DNA from: Rhizobium sp. Q54
GTDB lineage: Bacteria; Pseudomonadota; Alphaproteobacteria; Rhizobiales; Xanthobacteraceae
DNA length: 64,000 nt
Assembly (NCBI GenBank): GCA_945861895.1
Contig: CAMAWF010000001.1
Location: forward strand, 1-64,000
Reading direction: 5' to 3'
How positions within the stretch are numbered: the first letter of the stretch is position 1; each line of letters begins with the position of its first letter. The position numbers were made by a program, and so were the translations under genes. The notes beneath the pieces were generated by a model. That model saw only the letters and a list, made by a program, of their open reading frames with translations. It was not told the DNA's origin and ran no database searches. Of this stretch, positions 1-7,216 are shown piece by piece.

Positions 1-132
1 AACTACAGCAGCAGCAATGGTGAACCATGCAAATCCTTTGAGGATATTTTTCCAGTTGATCAGGGCAAGGATGCACAAGAATGCGATTGCCGCAAAGGCA
101 ATTGCGTAAACGATGATGTCCCCGACGCTCAT
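1..132 (-). CDS. Partial small membrane protein
   Basis: Minus-strand reading frame that begins with ATG at 132 and runs off the left edge of the window, so only the first 44 residues are visible. Residues 5-25 and about 33-44 are strongly hydrophobic, indicating an integral membrane protein. It starts 10 bases after the stop of the gene at 142-447, so the two are very probably co-transcribed. No family can be named from this fragment; the function is unknown. Confidence 0.5.
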   Translation of the reverse strand, partial: MSVGDIIVYAIAFAAIAFLCILALINWKNILKGFAWFTIAAAVV

Positions 133-141
133 AACTGTTGG

Positions 142-447
142 CTAACGCCTATCGCGTCTAAATTTGAATCGGCTCGTGAACGGTTCCTTGGTCTGGTCCC
201 CAAGAAGGAACGTATCAATTTCCTTAGGCAGTTCCGTTTCACGCACTTCTTGGAATCCGTCAAATGGCGCGAGAAGTATCTTGTTCGGCAGGCCGATATA
301 ATAGTCGCTCTCGCCCGGCGCTCCTGCCTTCACAGAGACCATTAGAAATTCTTGGTACTGCGTCGGGTTCGCCATTAGCAGCTTTTCCATCATGTCCTGA
401 TATGGCGCGAACTCGGCGTATGCGAAACGACGTTTTGCCCAAACCAT
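142..447 (-). CDS. Conserved hypothetical protein
   Basis: A 101-residue soluble protein of unrecognised family. I chose the ATG at 447 rather than the TTG at 495 because a good Shine-Dalgarno sequence (GGAGAG) lies six bases upstream of the ATG, and the 16 codons before it look like leader. The protein is mixed polar/aromatic with no signal peptide or membrane segment and ends in a basic tail. It lies just upstream of the partial membrane-protein gene at 1-132 and probably forms an operon with it. Base composition here (AT-richer, about 1-560) differs from the rest of the window, so this edge could be an accessory segment. Confidence 0.6.
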   Translation of the reverse strand: MVWAKRRFAYAEFAPYQDMMEKLLMANPTQYQEFLMVSVKAGAPGESDYYIGLPNKILLAPFDGFQEVRETELPKEIDTFLLGDQTKEPFTSRFKFRRDRR

Positions 448-671
448 TTTTTTCTCTCCGAACAATGCGATTCGCCGCGCATCATAGCTGCTCAATCAAG
501 CGCACGAGTATACGGGTAGGACTGCGGGTAGAACTAAAAAATCGCGCAGAGATTTTTGAATCGTATCAATGGCTTAGAACCAAAGAAGATTCACGGCCAG
601 GGGCACCACCGTTTTTCGCGCGCGACCGGGCAAGCCCGCCGGCGCACCGCAAGTATCCGGATTTTTGCGGA

Positions 672-1790
672 TTATTTGAACCCGATCAGTGCCAGCAGGC
701 GCCATTTCCTGGGCGTTTTGTTCTCGGCAATCGCAGTCTTCAGCCGCTCGCGTGACATTTTGTGCGCCTTGCGCGGCGGCAACGGAACCTGTTCGGCCGG
801 CGCAGCATCGGCCGCGAGCGCGGTTTGCGTCTGCGTCGCGCGCGCGGGGAGTGTCATCGGCGTTCCCGCCGTGGCGACCCGCGGCCAGGCGAGTTTCGGC
901 ACCGGCAGCGCCGCGGTGACGGCGGGAGGAAGCGCCGGCCGCTCCTCGTTCGACGGCACCACGTGGACGATGCGGAAATTGCGTTTTTTGAGTTCCGCGA
1001 GAAATTGCGGCAGCATCAACACCGTGCGCGGCTGGATGTCGTGCAGCAGCAGCACGCCGCCGCGGCGCTTCTCAAGGCGCCGGAGCGCGGTGGTGAGCAC
1101 CTGCGCGGATGAAATGTGCCGCCAGTCGTCGGCATTGGTATCGGCGCTCCACACCGCCAGTGTGCGCGCCTGCAAATAGTTCTCGACCTGCCGGGTGCGC
1201 AGCAGTCCCGGAATCCGGAAAAACGGCGCCAAGGCCTTTTCGTCGCCGAGCGCCGCGCCGACCGAGGCGATCCCGGCGGTAATTTCATGCTCGGCGCGCA
1301 CTTCCGGAATGCGGTCGAAGATCAGGATATGATTCTGGCTGTGGGTGCCGATGGTGTGCCCGGCATTGTAGACGCGCCGGGCGGCAGCCGGGTTGGCGGC
1401 GGCGTGACGGCCAACCATAAAGAAGGTCGCCTTCACGCATTCGCGCGCGAGGATTTCCAGCACGCGGTCGGTGTAAGGCGGCAGCGGACCGTCATCGAAC
1501 GTCAGCACCACCTCGCGGTCCGCGAGCGACAAAGTGCGGCGATATTGCATGTTGCCGAGACGGGGATAATCACCCGGCGTGACGGTCATCACCCGGCTTA
1601 CGCCAAGCGCGTCCGGATTGCCGGGGCACGGCGCCGCCACTGCGGCCGGCGCCGTGCCACCGAAAACCACTAAGCACGCAACGGACGCCACAACCCACAA
1701 CGCTACGACAGACATGACTACCCAAATCCCCGTGACGTCGCCTTTCGGCCCCCGTCGCAACGGCGACAGAATACCGATTCGCTGCCGCAC
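672..1790 (-). CDS. Polysaccharide deacetylase (NodB homology domain), membrane-anchored
   Basis: A 372-residue carbohydrate esterase family 4 protein that would remove N- or O-acetyl groups from an envelope polysaccharide or peptidoglycan. A hydrophobic segment at residues 23-45 is a signal anchor placing the catalytic domain in the periplasm. The NodB motifs are visible: TFDDGP at 97-102 (D99 catalytic base, D100 metal ligand), the His pair H150 and H154, R192 in motif 3, and LLLHD at 247-251. The start is a GTG at 1790; a downstream ATG at residue 26 would cut into the anchor. Monocistronic, with the Pro/Arg-rich C-terminal tail after residue 285 probably disordered. Substrate cannot be told from sequence. 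Confidence 0.88.
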   Translation of the reverse strand: MRQRIGILSPLRRGPKGDVTGIWVVMSVVALWVVASVACLVVFGGTAPAAVAAPCPGNPDALGVSRVMTVTPGDYPRLGNMQYRRTLSLADREVVLTFDDGPLPPYTDRVLEILARECVKATFFMVGRHAAANPAAARRVYNAGHTIGTHSQNHILIFDRIPEVRAEHEITAGIASVGAALGDEKALAPFFRIPGLLRTRQVENYLQARTLAVWSADTNADDWRHISSAQVLTTALRRLEKRRGGVLLLHDIQPRTVLMLPQFLAELKKRNFRIVHVVPSNEERPALPPAVTAALPVPKLAWPRVATAGTPMTLPARATQTQTALAADAAPAEQVPLPPRKAHKMSRERLKTAIAENKTPRKWRLLALIGFK

Positions 1791-1914
1791 TGCGGGATAG
1801 ATTCAGTTTTATGCACAGATTGAATCCGGCCTTGTTTCATAGGCTTTTTGCGGCTTTGAAGGCCCCGGAAGCGCGCCTATGATCCGCCCAAATCAGGATC
1901 GCAAGGAGACCGCG

Positions 1915-2121
1915 ATGAACGAAGACGTTCTCAACACATCGATGCGCAAATTCCTCAAGACCGTGGGCGTCACCTCGCAGCGCGAGATCGAAAGCGCGAT
2001 CCGCGAGGCGGTGGCGGACGGCCGCCTGAAGGGCAATGAGACGCTGCCGGCGCAGATGGTGCTGACCATCGGCAAGGTCGGCCTGAACTACAAGATCGAC
2101 GGCATGATCGAACTGGAATAG
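1915..2121 (+). CDS. DUF6494 family small protein
   Basis: A 68-residue soluble protein. The ATG at 1915 is preferred over the upstream in-frame ATG at 1879 because AAGGAG sits six bases before it. The sequence, with a helical N-terminal half (serine/arginine/glutamate rich) and a short beta-like C-terminal end finishing in IELE, matches what I recall of the small proteobacterial family DUF6494. No function is known for the family. It is flanked by the deacetylase gene (divergent) and the COG4091 oxidoreductase (convergent, seven bases between the stops), so it is probably transcribed alone. Confidence 0.75.
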   Translation: MNEDVLNTSMRKFLKTVGVTSQREIESAIREAVADGRLKGNETLPAQMVLTIGKVGLNYKIDGMIELE

Positions 2122-2128
2122 CCGCCGG

Positions 2129-3484
2129 TTACGCCGTCACGTTGCGCCGCCCGAACGCCGCTTCCATTTCGCGGCGGAATTTGACCGCCGTATCGTTGGC
2201 GTCATAGGCGACATCCGCCCATTTCAGCGCCTCGCCTTCGGCGATATCGCGCTTGAGCTTGACGTTGTGAGCGAGGCCGAGCGGAAGCATTTGCCCGGCG
2301 AGCGAAGCCTCGGCCGGCGTCTGTTTGCCCCAGACGCAGAAGCCGCCCTCGCCGTCGAGCATTTCGCCGGCTTTCAATTTGCGCTTGGCGGTCGCCACCA
2401 CGTCGGAGCGGAAGCCGGTGGGCGCTCCGGTCGGCTCATGGCGCAGCGCGGCGCTGGCGACCGAAATGCCGAGTTCCAACCCGATCATGTGAATCGGCCG
2501 GTAGAGCGCGGCGTATTTCCCGCTCTTGTCCGGCAGCATGGCGTATTCCCGAAAGCAGCGGCGGGCGTATTCGGTTTCGCCCTCGATGACCACGTAAGTG
2601 CCGAGCGCCAGATGGTTCGGCACGTTGCTGCCGTCGCGATAGACCGAGGACGTGACTTCGGTGACGCCGGCTTTTTCCAGCGTGCCGCCTTCGCTCTTCG
2701 GCTTGCACACATCGGCATGCTCGAAGCGCGTGGCGGGGGGAAAACCCAATCCATTCGTCTGCGGCACCAGACCGGTGGCGTTGCACACCGCCGTCATCTC
2801 GATTCCCGACTTGCTGCCGTCGATGAAGCTGTTGAACATTTTCGGGTTGATCGAATTGCGGTCCTTGATCTGCAAATATTGATCGAGAATCTCCCACAGC
2901 GTGTCGGGCGTCGACTGGTGATAGCTTGGATGGTAGCGCGTGCCCTTGCCGGCGCAGATCACCTTGAAGCCGGCCGCGCGCGCCCAATCGACATGCTCGC
3001 AGATCAGCGCCGGCTGGTCGCCCCAGGCCAGGCTGTAGACCACGCCGGCGGCTTTCGCCTTGCGCGCCAGCAGCGGACCCGCCACGGCGTCGGCTTCCAC
3101 GTTGACCATGACGATGTGCTTGCCATGCGCGATCGCCTGCAAGGCATGATGAATGCCGGCGCCGGGAATTCCCGTCGCTTCGACGATCACTTCGATCTCG
3201 GGGCAGGCGATCAGCGCTTCCGCGTCGTCGGTGACAAACGTCGCGCGCCGCTTGAGCGCATCGCCAAGCGAAGACGCCGCGAACGACGGCGCATCCCATC
3301 CCGCCGATGTGAGCTGGCTGCGTGCACGGCCGACATCGAGGTCGGCGACGCCGACGATATGCATGCCAGCGGTGAGCCGCGCCTGCGAGAGAAACATGGT
3401 ACCGAACTTGCCGGCGCCGATCAGACCGACGCGCACCGGCTTTCCCGTGGCTTCGCGCTCGGCGAGCTTGGCGTGCAAATTCAC
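2129..3484 (-). CDS. Homoserine-dehydrogenase-like oxidoreductase with C-terminal SAF domain (COG4091)
   Basis: About 451 residues. The N-terminal Rossmann fold is shown by the nucleotide-binding motif GAGKFG near residues 21-26 followed by an acidic VADLD end of strand 2, as in NAD(P)-dependent Gfo/Idh and homoserine dehydrogenases. The C-terminal third (GEMLDGEGGFCVWGK onward) is the SAF fold typical of COG4091 proteins. I chose the GTG at 3484 (MNLHAKL...) with GGAG nine bases upstream over a longer frame from 3571, because the family starts there. True substrate is unknown; the family is usually found in sugar-acid or polyol catabolism rather than threonine synthesis. It is divergent from the extradiol-like pair at 3602, sharing a 117-base promoter region. 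Confidence 0.82.
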   Translation of the reverse strand: MNLHAKLAEREATGKPVRVGLIGAGKFGTMFLSQARLTAGMHIVGVADLDVGRARSQLTSAGWDAPSFAASSLGDALKRRATFVTDDAEALIACPEIEVIVEATGIPGAGIHHALQAIAHGKHIVMVNVEADAVAGPLLARKAKAAGVVYSLAWGDQPALICEHVDWARAAGFKVICAGKGTRYHPSYHQSTPDTLWEILDQYLQIKDRNSINPKMFNSFIDGSKSGIEMTAVCNATGLVPQTNGLGFPPATRFEHADVCKPKSEGGTLEKAGVTEVTSSVYRDGSNVPNHLALGTYVVIEGETEYARRCFREYAMLPDKSGKYAALYRPIHMIGLELGISVASAALRHEPTGAPTGFRSDVVATAKRKLKAGEMLDGEGGFCVWGKQTPAEASLAGQMLPLGLAHNVKLKRDIAEGEALKWADVAYDANDTAVKFRREMEAAFGRRNVTA

Positions 3485-3601
3485 TGCGGCGAGCTCCGTT
3501 CTTGGCCGGGAAACGAAACACAAGGCAGGCGGCGAGACAAGGTGGCGTGGCCGCCCGGCATGGCTTAACATCGCGCCAGCAGCATTTTACCCGGAACATG
3601 C

Positions 3602-4471
3602 ATGATCGAAATCGAGCAGCTGCGCTATGTCCGGCTCGGCACGCGGGAGCTTCCCGCGGCGATCGATTTCGCGCAGCGCATTCTCGGCCTGCAACTCATC
3701 GAAAAGACCGAAGACCAGGCCGCCTTCCGTTCGGATTTCCGCGACCACACGCTGGTCTACGTCAAGGGCGACCCGGCCGAGCAGGCGATTGCCTTCGAGC
3801 TGCGCAGCATCGAGACGCTTGAGCGCGCAACCGCGCTGTTGCAGCAAAGCGGCTATGCGGTCACGCGCGGCGACGCGCAAGGCGCACTCCGGCGCAAGGT
3901 CAAGGCGTTTGTGAGCTTCAAGGACAAGAGCGGCAACGGCATCGAACTGGTGGTGCGGCCGCAGACCTCCGGCTGGCGTTATTTTCCCGCGCGCGATGCC
4001 GGCATCACCGGGCTCGAAGCCGTGGCGCTGCGCAGTAAAGGCAACGGCGCCGACGAAGCGTTATGGTCCAAGCTGTTCAACGGCCGCGTCAGCGATTGGG
4101 TCGGCGATGCGGCCTTCATTCGCTTCGACGATGCCCACCATCGGCTGACGCTGCATCCGTCCGACCGCGCCGGCGTGCTGGCGATTGAATATGCCGTCGA
4201 GAGCGTCGATCAATTGATGCAGAGCCAGTATTTTCTGCAAGCGGCGCAAATCCGGATCGTACACGGCCCGGGACGCCGCCCCACATCCGAGCAGATGTTC
4301 CTGACCTTCGCCGGGCCCGACGATGTGCTGTTTAGCTACGTCGCCGAGGGCCGCAGAATCGCCAACGAGGCCGCGCACCGGCCGCGGCAGTTTCCCCGGC
4401 AGACGCTGTCGTTCTGCTCCTGGGGCAGCGAATCCGATATACCTGAGTTCACCGCCGGAGAACGCGCATGA
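3602..4471 (+). CDS. Extradiol-dioxygenase-like VOC protein lacking the iron-binding triad
   Basis: A 289-residue two-module vicinal-oxygen-chelate protein that aligns without gaps over nearly its full length with its downstream neighbour. The C-terminal module is the catalytic one in type I extradiol dioxygenases, but here the three positions that should be His, His and Glu are A140, A194 and S245. It therefore cannot bind iron in the usual way and is most likely non-catalytic: a partner subunit, a ligand-binding protein or a decaying paralog. Translation is coupled to the next gene by an ATGA overlap (4468-4471). GGAA six bases before the ATG serves as ribosome binding site. Codon use is normal, arguing against a fresh pseudogene. 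Confidence 0.82.
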   Translation: MIEIEQLRYVRLGTRELPAAIDFAQRILGLQLIEKTEDQAAFRSDFRDHTLVYVKGDPAEQAIAFELRSIETLERATALLQQSGYAVTRGDAQGALRRKVKAFVSFKDKSGNGIELVVRPQTSGWRYFPARDAGITGLEAVALRSKGNGADEALWSKLFNGRVSDWVGDAAFIRFDDAHHRLTLHPSDRAGVLAIEYAVESVDQLMQSQYFLQAAQIRIVHGPGRRPTSEQMFLTFAGPDDVLFSYVAEGRRIANEAAHRPRQFPRQTLSFCSWGSESDIPEFTAGERA

Positions 4472-5325
4472 TCAAATTGCAGGACGTCTCCTATGTGCGG
4501 CTCGGCACGCGCGATTTGGAAGGCGCCACGCATTTCGCCACGGATTTTCTCGGCCTTGAAGTGAGCGAGCGCGCCAAGGGTACGGTCTATTTCAAGTCCG
4601 ACGAGCGCGAGCACACGCTTTGCTATTTCGAGGGCGATCCGGCCGAGCAGGCCGCGGGCTTCGAGATCGCAGAGCGCGACGACTTATCCTCCGCCGCGGC
4701 GCAACTCGAAAAACTGGGCCACGACGTACACGCCGGCACGCCCGAAGAAGCTGCGGCGCGCAAGGTGCGCGACTTCATCGCCTTCAAGGACCCGAGCGGC
4801 AACCGCATCGAACTGCTGTGGCGGCCGGCCTATAGCGGCAAGCGCTATCACGGCATGCGCGACGCCGGCATCACCGGCTTTAGCCATATCGGCCTGTGCA
4901 CCACAAATGTGGCGCGCGACGAGGCATTCTGGACGCAAGTGTGCAACGCGCGCGTCAGCGACCGCATCGGCGACGCGCCGCTTCTGCGCATCGACGAAAT
5001 CCACCACACCATCGCGATGTTTCCGGCGGCGCATCCCGGCATCCAGCACATCAATCATCAGGTCGAGAGCGGCGACGACGTCATGCGCTCGTTCCGCTTC
5101 CTGACCGAGCGGCAAGTGCCGATGGTGTTCGGCCCCGGCCGGCATCCCAGCTCGTCGGCGAAGTTTCTCTATTTCGAAGGCCCCGACGGCATGGTGTTCG
5201 AATATTCATCCGGTGTGCGCTCGATCGCCGACGAACTGCTTTATCGCGAACGGCAATTGTCGTTCGATCCCGCGGGATTCTGCGAGTGGGGATCGAAGCC
5301 GGAAATTCCCGAATTTCAGAAGTGA
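4468..5325 (+). CDS. Type I extradiol ring-cleavage dioxygenase-like protein (VOC)
   Basis: A 285-residue protein of the BphC/2,3-dihydroxybiphenyl 1,2-dioxygenase type: two tandem VOC modules, the second with the complete 2-His-1-carboxylate set H140 (in FSHIGL), H194 (in IQHINH) and E245 (in MVFEYSS). Such enzymes use Fe(II) and O2 to open catecholic rings next to the hydroxyls. The substrate is not known; no hydrolase or hydratase of a meta pathway lies beside it. It overlaps the preceding paralog by ATGA, so the two are made together in near-equal amounts. The gene is followed after 30 bases by a convergent secreted-protein gene. Confidence 0.85.
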   Translation: MIKLQDVSYVRLGTRDLEGATHFATDFLGLEVSERAKGTVYFKSDEREHTLCYFEGDPAEQAAGFEIAERDDLSSAAAQLEKLGHDVHAGTPEEAAARKVRDFIAFKDPSGNRIELLWRPAYSGKRYHGMRDAGITGFSHIGLCTTNVARDEAFWTQVCNARVSDRIGDAPLLRIDEIHHTIAMFPAAHPGIQHINHQVESGDDVMRSFRFLTERQVPMVFGPGRHPSSSAKFLYFEGPDGMVFEYSSGVRSIADELLYRERQLSFDPAGFCEWGSKPEIPEFQK

Positions 5326-5355
5326 CGGCGCGGCGATTTCTCTACGCCCGGCGCT

Positions 5356-5949
5356 CTACTGGCAGAGCGCGCGGCTGACGAAAGTTTCCGTCGTGCATTC
5401 GCCCGCGGCGCGGCCCGACAGCCAAACCCGCGCCGGGCATTTTTCCGCCGTCGTCATATCGACGCTCTTGCCGGAGTCAAAACCCTTGGCGCGGCAAACG
5501 GCATTGGCGGCCGCGACGCAATCGGGAGCGCCATTCGGGGCGAGCACGCAGAGCTGATGGCCGCTGATAAGCCTGGCGTTCGGCAGCCGCGTCACCACAT
5601 CGGCGGCGTCCTTGGCGACATCCTTGGCGGCATCGGCCGTGCTCCTGGCGGCAATGCCGGCCTCGCGGCCGAGATTATCCAGACTGCCCCTGGCGCCCTT
5701 GAAGGTCGAACCGATGCCGGAAATGGAATCGTCGAGCCAGCGGCCGAGGGTATTGAAAAAGCCGTCGTCCTTCACCGCCGCCGGGGCGGATTGCACAGGC
5801 GGCGGATTAGCCGGGCGCGGCTGCCGGGTATCCTGCGCCGCAGCGGCAGAAGCCAAAATCAACAGTACGGCGCCCGCGCACAGATGCGCGAACGCAACGG
5901 AGGCCGGATTTCGGCTCCGCGGGGTCATTGCAAAACCCATGATGCTCAT
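5356..5949 (-). CDS. Secreted hypothetical protein with Cys-rich C-terminal domain
   Basis: About 197 residues. An N-terminal hydrophobic stretch ending in ASAAAAQ is a likely signal peptide, followed by a Pro/Ala-rich linker, a helical Ala/Asp/Lys-rich segment (GREAGIAARS through KDAADVV), and a C-terminal domain with six cysteines that could form disulfides in the periplasm. I recognise it only as a type of uncharacterised secreted protein common in Bradyrhizobium relatives. Start is uncertain: ATG at 5949, 5940 or 5928, or TTG at 5958, all in frame. It stands alone between the convergent dioxygenase pair and the upstream YqaA gene. Confidence 0.72.
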   Translation of the reverse strand: MSIMGFAMTPRSRNPASVAFAHLCAGAVLLILASAAAAQDTRQPRPANPPPVQSAPAAVKDDGFFNTLGRWLDDSISGIGSTFKGARGSLDNLGREAGIAARSTADAAKDVAKDAADVVTRLPNARLISGHQLCVLAPNGAPDCVAAANAVCRAKGFDSGKSVDMTTAEKCPARVWLSGRAAGECTTETFVSRALCQ

Positions 5950-6047
5950 GGCGGTCAAACCGATTTATCGGTCGCCTCAGGTGCGTTCCTGGCGCCAAAC
6001 ACCTGCTAAATGAGCCAGGTGGCGAAATTGAGGAACGCCCGATTCGC

Positions 6048-6659
6048 TCAAATCAAGTATAGCGCAGCAATGATGCCCATGACGAGCACCGCTGCGCCCA
6101 GGGTCACCCAGAGGCCCAGCCGCTCCTCGATGACGGCCCGCGCCTGCTGCCCGTAGCGGTTGAGCAGAAACGCCAGCAGGAAGAAGCGCGCGCCGCGGGT
6201 AATCACCGAAAACAGGATGAACAGCAAAAGGTTGTAGCCGGCAAAGCCGGAGGTAATGGTCACGATCTTGTAGGGGATCGGGGTCACCCCCTTGATCAGG
6301 ATGATCCAGGCGCCGTAGGCGGCATAGGCCTCGCGGAAGGCTTCGACCTTGTCGCCATAACCGTATAGCTGGATCAGCCACTGCCCGACAGAGTCATAGA
6401 GCAGATAGCCGATCCCGTAGCCGAGCACCCCGCCGGCCACCGACGTCACGGTGCACCAGAGGGCGAAAAACCAGGCCCGGTCCGGCCGCGCCATCGCCAT
6501 CGGGATCAGCATGATGTCCGGCGGGACCGGAAAGAACGAGCTCTCGGCAAACGACACGGTGCCAAGGATCCACACGGCATATGGTTTGCCGGCGGCGCCA
6601 ATGCACCAATCGTACATGCGGCGTAGCAAGGAGCGCGGCGGGACGGCCTGGTCGGTCAT
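6048..6659 (-). CDS. YqaA/DedA (SNARE-associated, VTT) family membrane protein
   Basis: A 203-residue inner-membrane protein with several hydrophobic segments (about 33-50, 63-88, 120-170 and 180-202). The features of the VTT/DedA fold are present: an FAESSFFPVPPD loop near the N terminus and the GVTPIPYK re-entrant loop with conserved Gly, Pro and Lys near residue 125. DedA-fold proteins are linked to lipid scrambling and membrane homeostasis. The gene lies 29 bases downstream of hisE on the same strand and is probably co-transcribed with it, although no functional link is evident. Confidence 0.86.
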   Translation of the reverse strand: MTDQAVPPRSLLRRMYDWCIGAAGKPYAVWILGTVSFAESSFFPVPPDIMLIPMAMARPDRAWFFALWCTVTSVAGGVLGYGIGYLLYDSVGQWLIQLYGYGDKVEAFREAYAAYGAWIILIKGVTPIPYKIVTITSGFAGYNLLLFILFSVITRGARFFLLAFLLNRYGQQARAVIEERLGLWVTLGAAVLVMGIIAALYLI

Positions 6660-6688
6660 CGGTTACTCGCGCGGGGAGGGAGGGAGTA

Positions 6689-7069
6689 TCAGCGGCGCTT
6701 GCGTTGGCGGCTTGCTTCCAGGGCGACCACCTTACGCCGCGATGAATTCGCCGGAAGGTCTTTCGGAAGCTTTTCGGCGATACCGAACATGCGTTCGCGC
6801 CGCTTCATCTCGGCCCAGATATCGTCGGGATGGATGCCGGCCGACACCCAAAGCACGACCAGATTGTACAAAAGATCGGCGCTTTCGCGAACCACCGCTT
6901 CGGGCTGGCCGTTCATGGCATCGATGACGACTTCGACAGCCTCTTCGGCAAGCTTCTTGGCGATCTTGGCGCGGCCCGCACGCAACAGCCGCGCGGTGCG
7001 CGACTTCGCCGGATCGGTGCCGCGCGCGGCAATGACGGCTTCATAAAGCCGATCGACCGAATCAGTCAT
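6689..7069 (-). CDS. hisE: Phosphoribosyl-ATP pyrophosphohydrolase (HisE family, stand-alone paralog)
   Basis: A 126-residue protein of the all-alpha MazG/HisE NTP-pyrophosphatase fold. The metal-binding EEAVEVVIDA helix and the ESADLLYNLVVLW helix are recognisable and contain the acidic residues that bind Mg2+. HisE converts phosphoribosyl-ATP to phosphoribosyl-AMP in histidine synthesis. I took the internal ATG at 7069 rather than 7099 because HisE proteins begin with MTDSV-like sequence. The gene is not next to other his genes; relatives such as Bradyrhizobium and Rhodopseudomonas carry a second stand-alone copy (hisE2), which this may be. A house-cleaning pyrophosphatase role is the alternative. 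Confidence 0.85.
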   Translation of the reverse strand: MTDSVDRLYEAVIAARGTDPAKSRTARLLRAGRAKIAKKLAEEAVEVVIDAMNGQPEAVVRESADLLYNLVVLWVSAGIHPDDIWAEMKRRERMFGIAEKLPKDLPANSSRRKVVALEASRQRKRR

Positions 7070-7110
7070 GCCGCGCAGAATAGCCGATCCGGCGGCCAAG
7101 TCGGTTAACG

Positions 7111-7161
7111 AACGCCACGAATGCGGCGGGGCCGCATGCCGCAGCCCCGCCGGCGGGCGTT
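7111..7161 (-). terminator. Possible terminator after putA
   Basis: Nested inverted repeat in the 147-base gap between putA and hisE: outer arms 7111-7116 (AACGCC) and 7156-7161 (GGCGTT), inner GC-rich arms 7125-7132 (GGCGGGGC) and 7144-7151 (GCCCCGCC). It could end or attenuate putA transcription on the minus strand. There is no clear U-tract on the distal side, so it may be only an mRNA-stabilising hairpin. Confidence 0.35.
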
Positions 7162-7216
7162 GAGGTCGCCAGTGGCGCGCGCGGGTCTTCTTTCGCAGCT
7201 GCGAAATCGCGCGGCA

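Noticed and set aside
2267..3568. A 433-codon frame opposite the COG4091 gene
   Set aside because: Antisense shadow; the minus-strand protein has clear Rossmann and SAF domains and a ribosome site.
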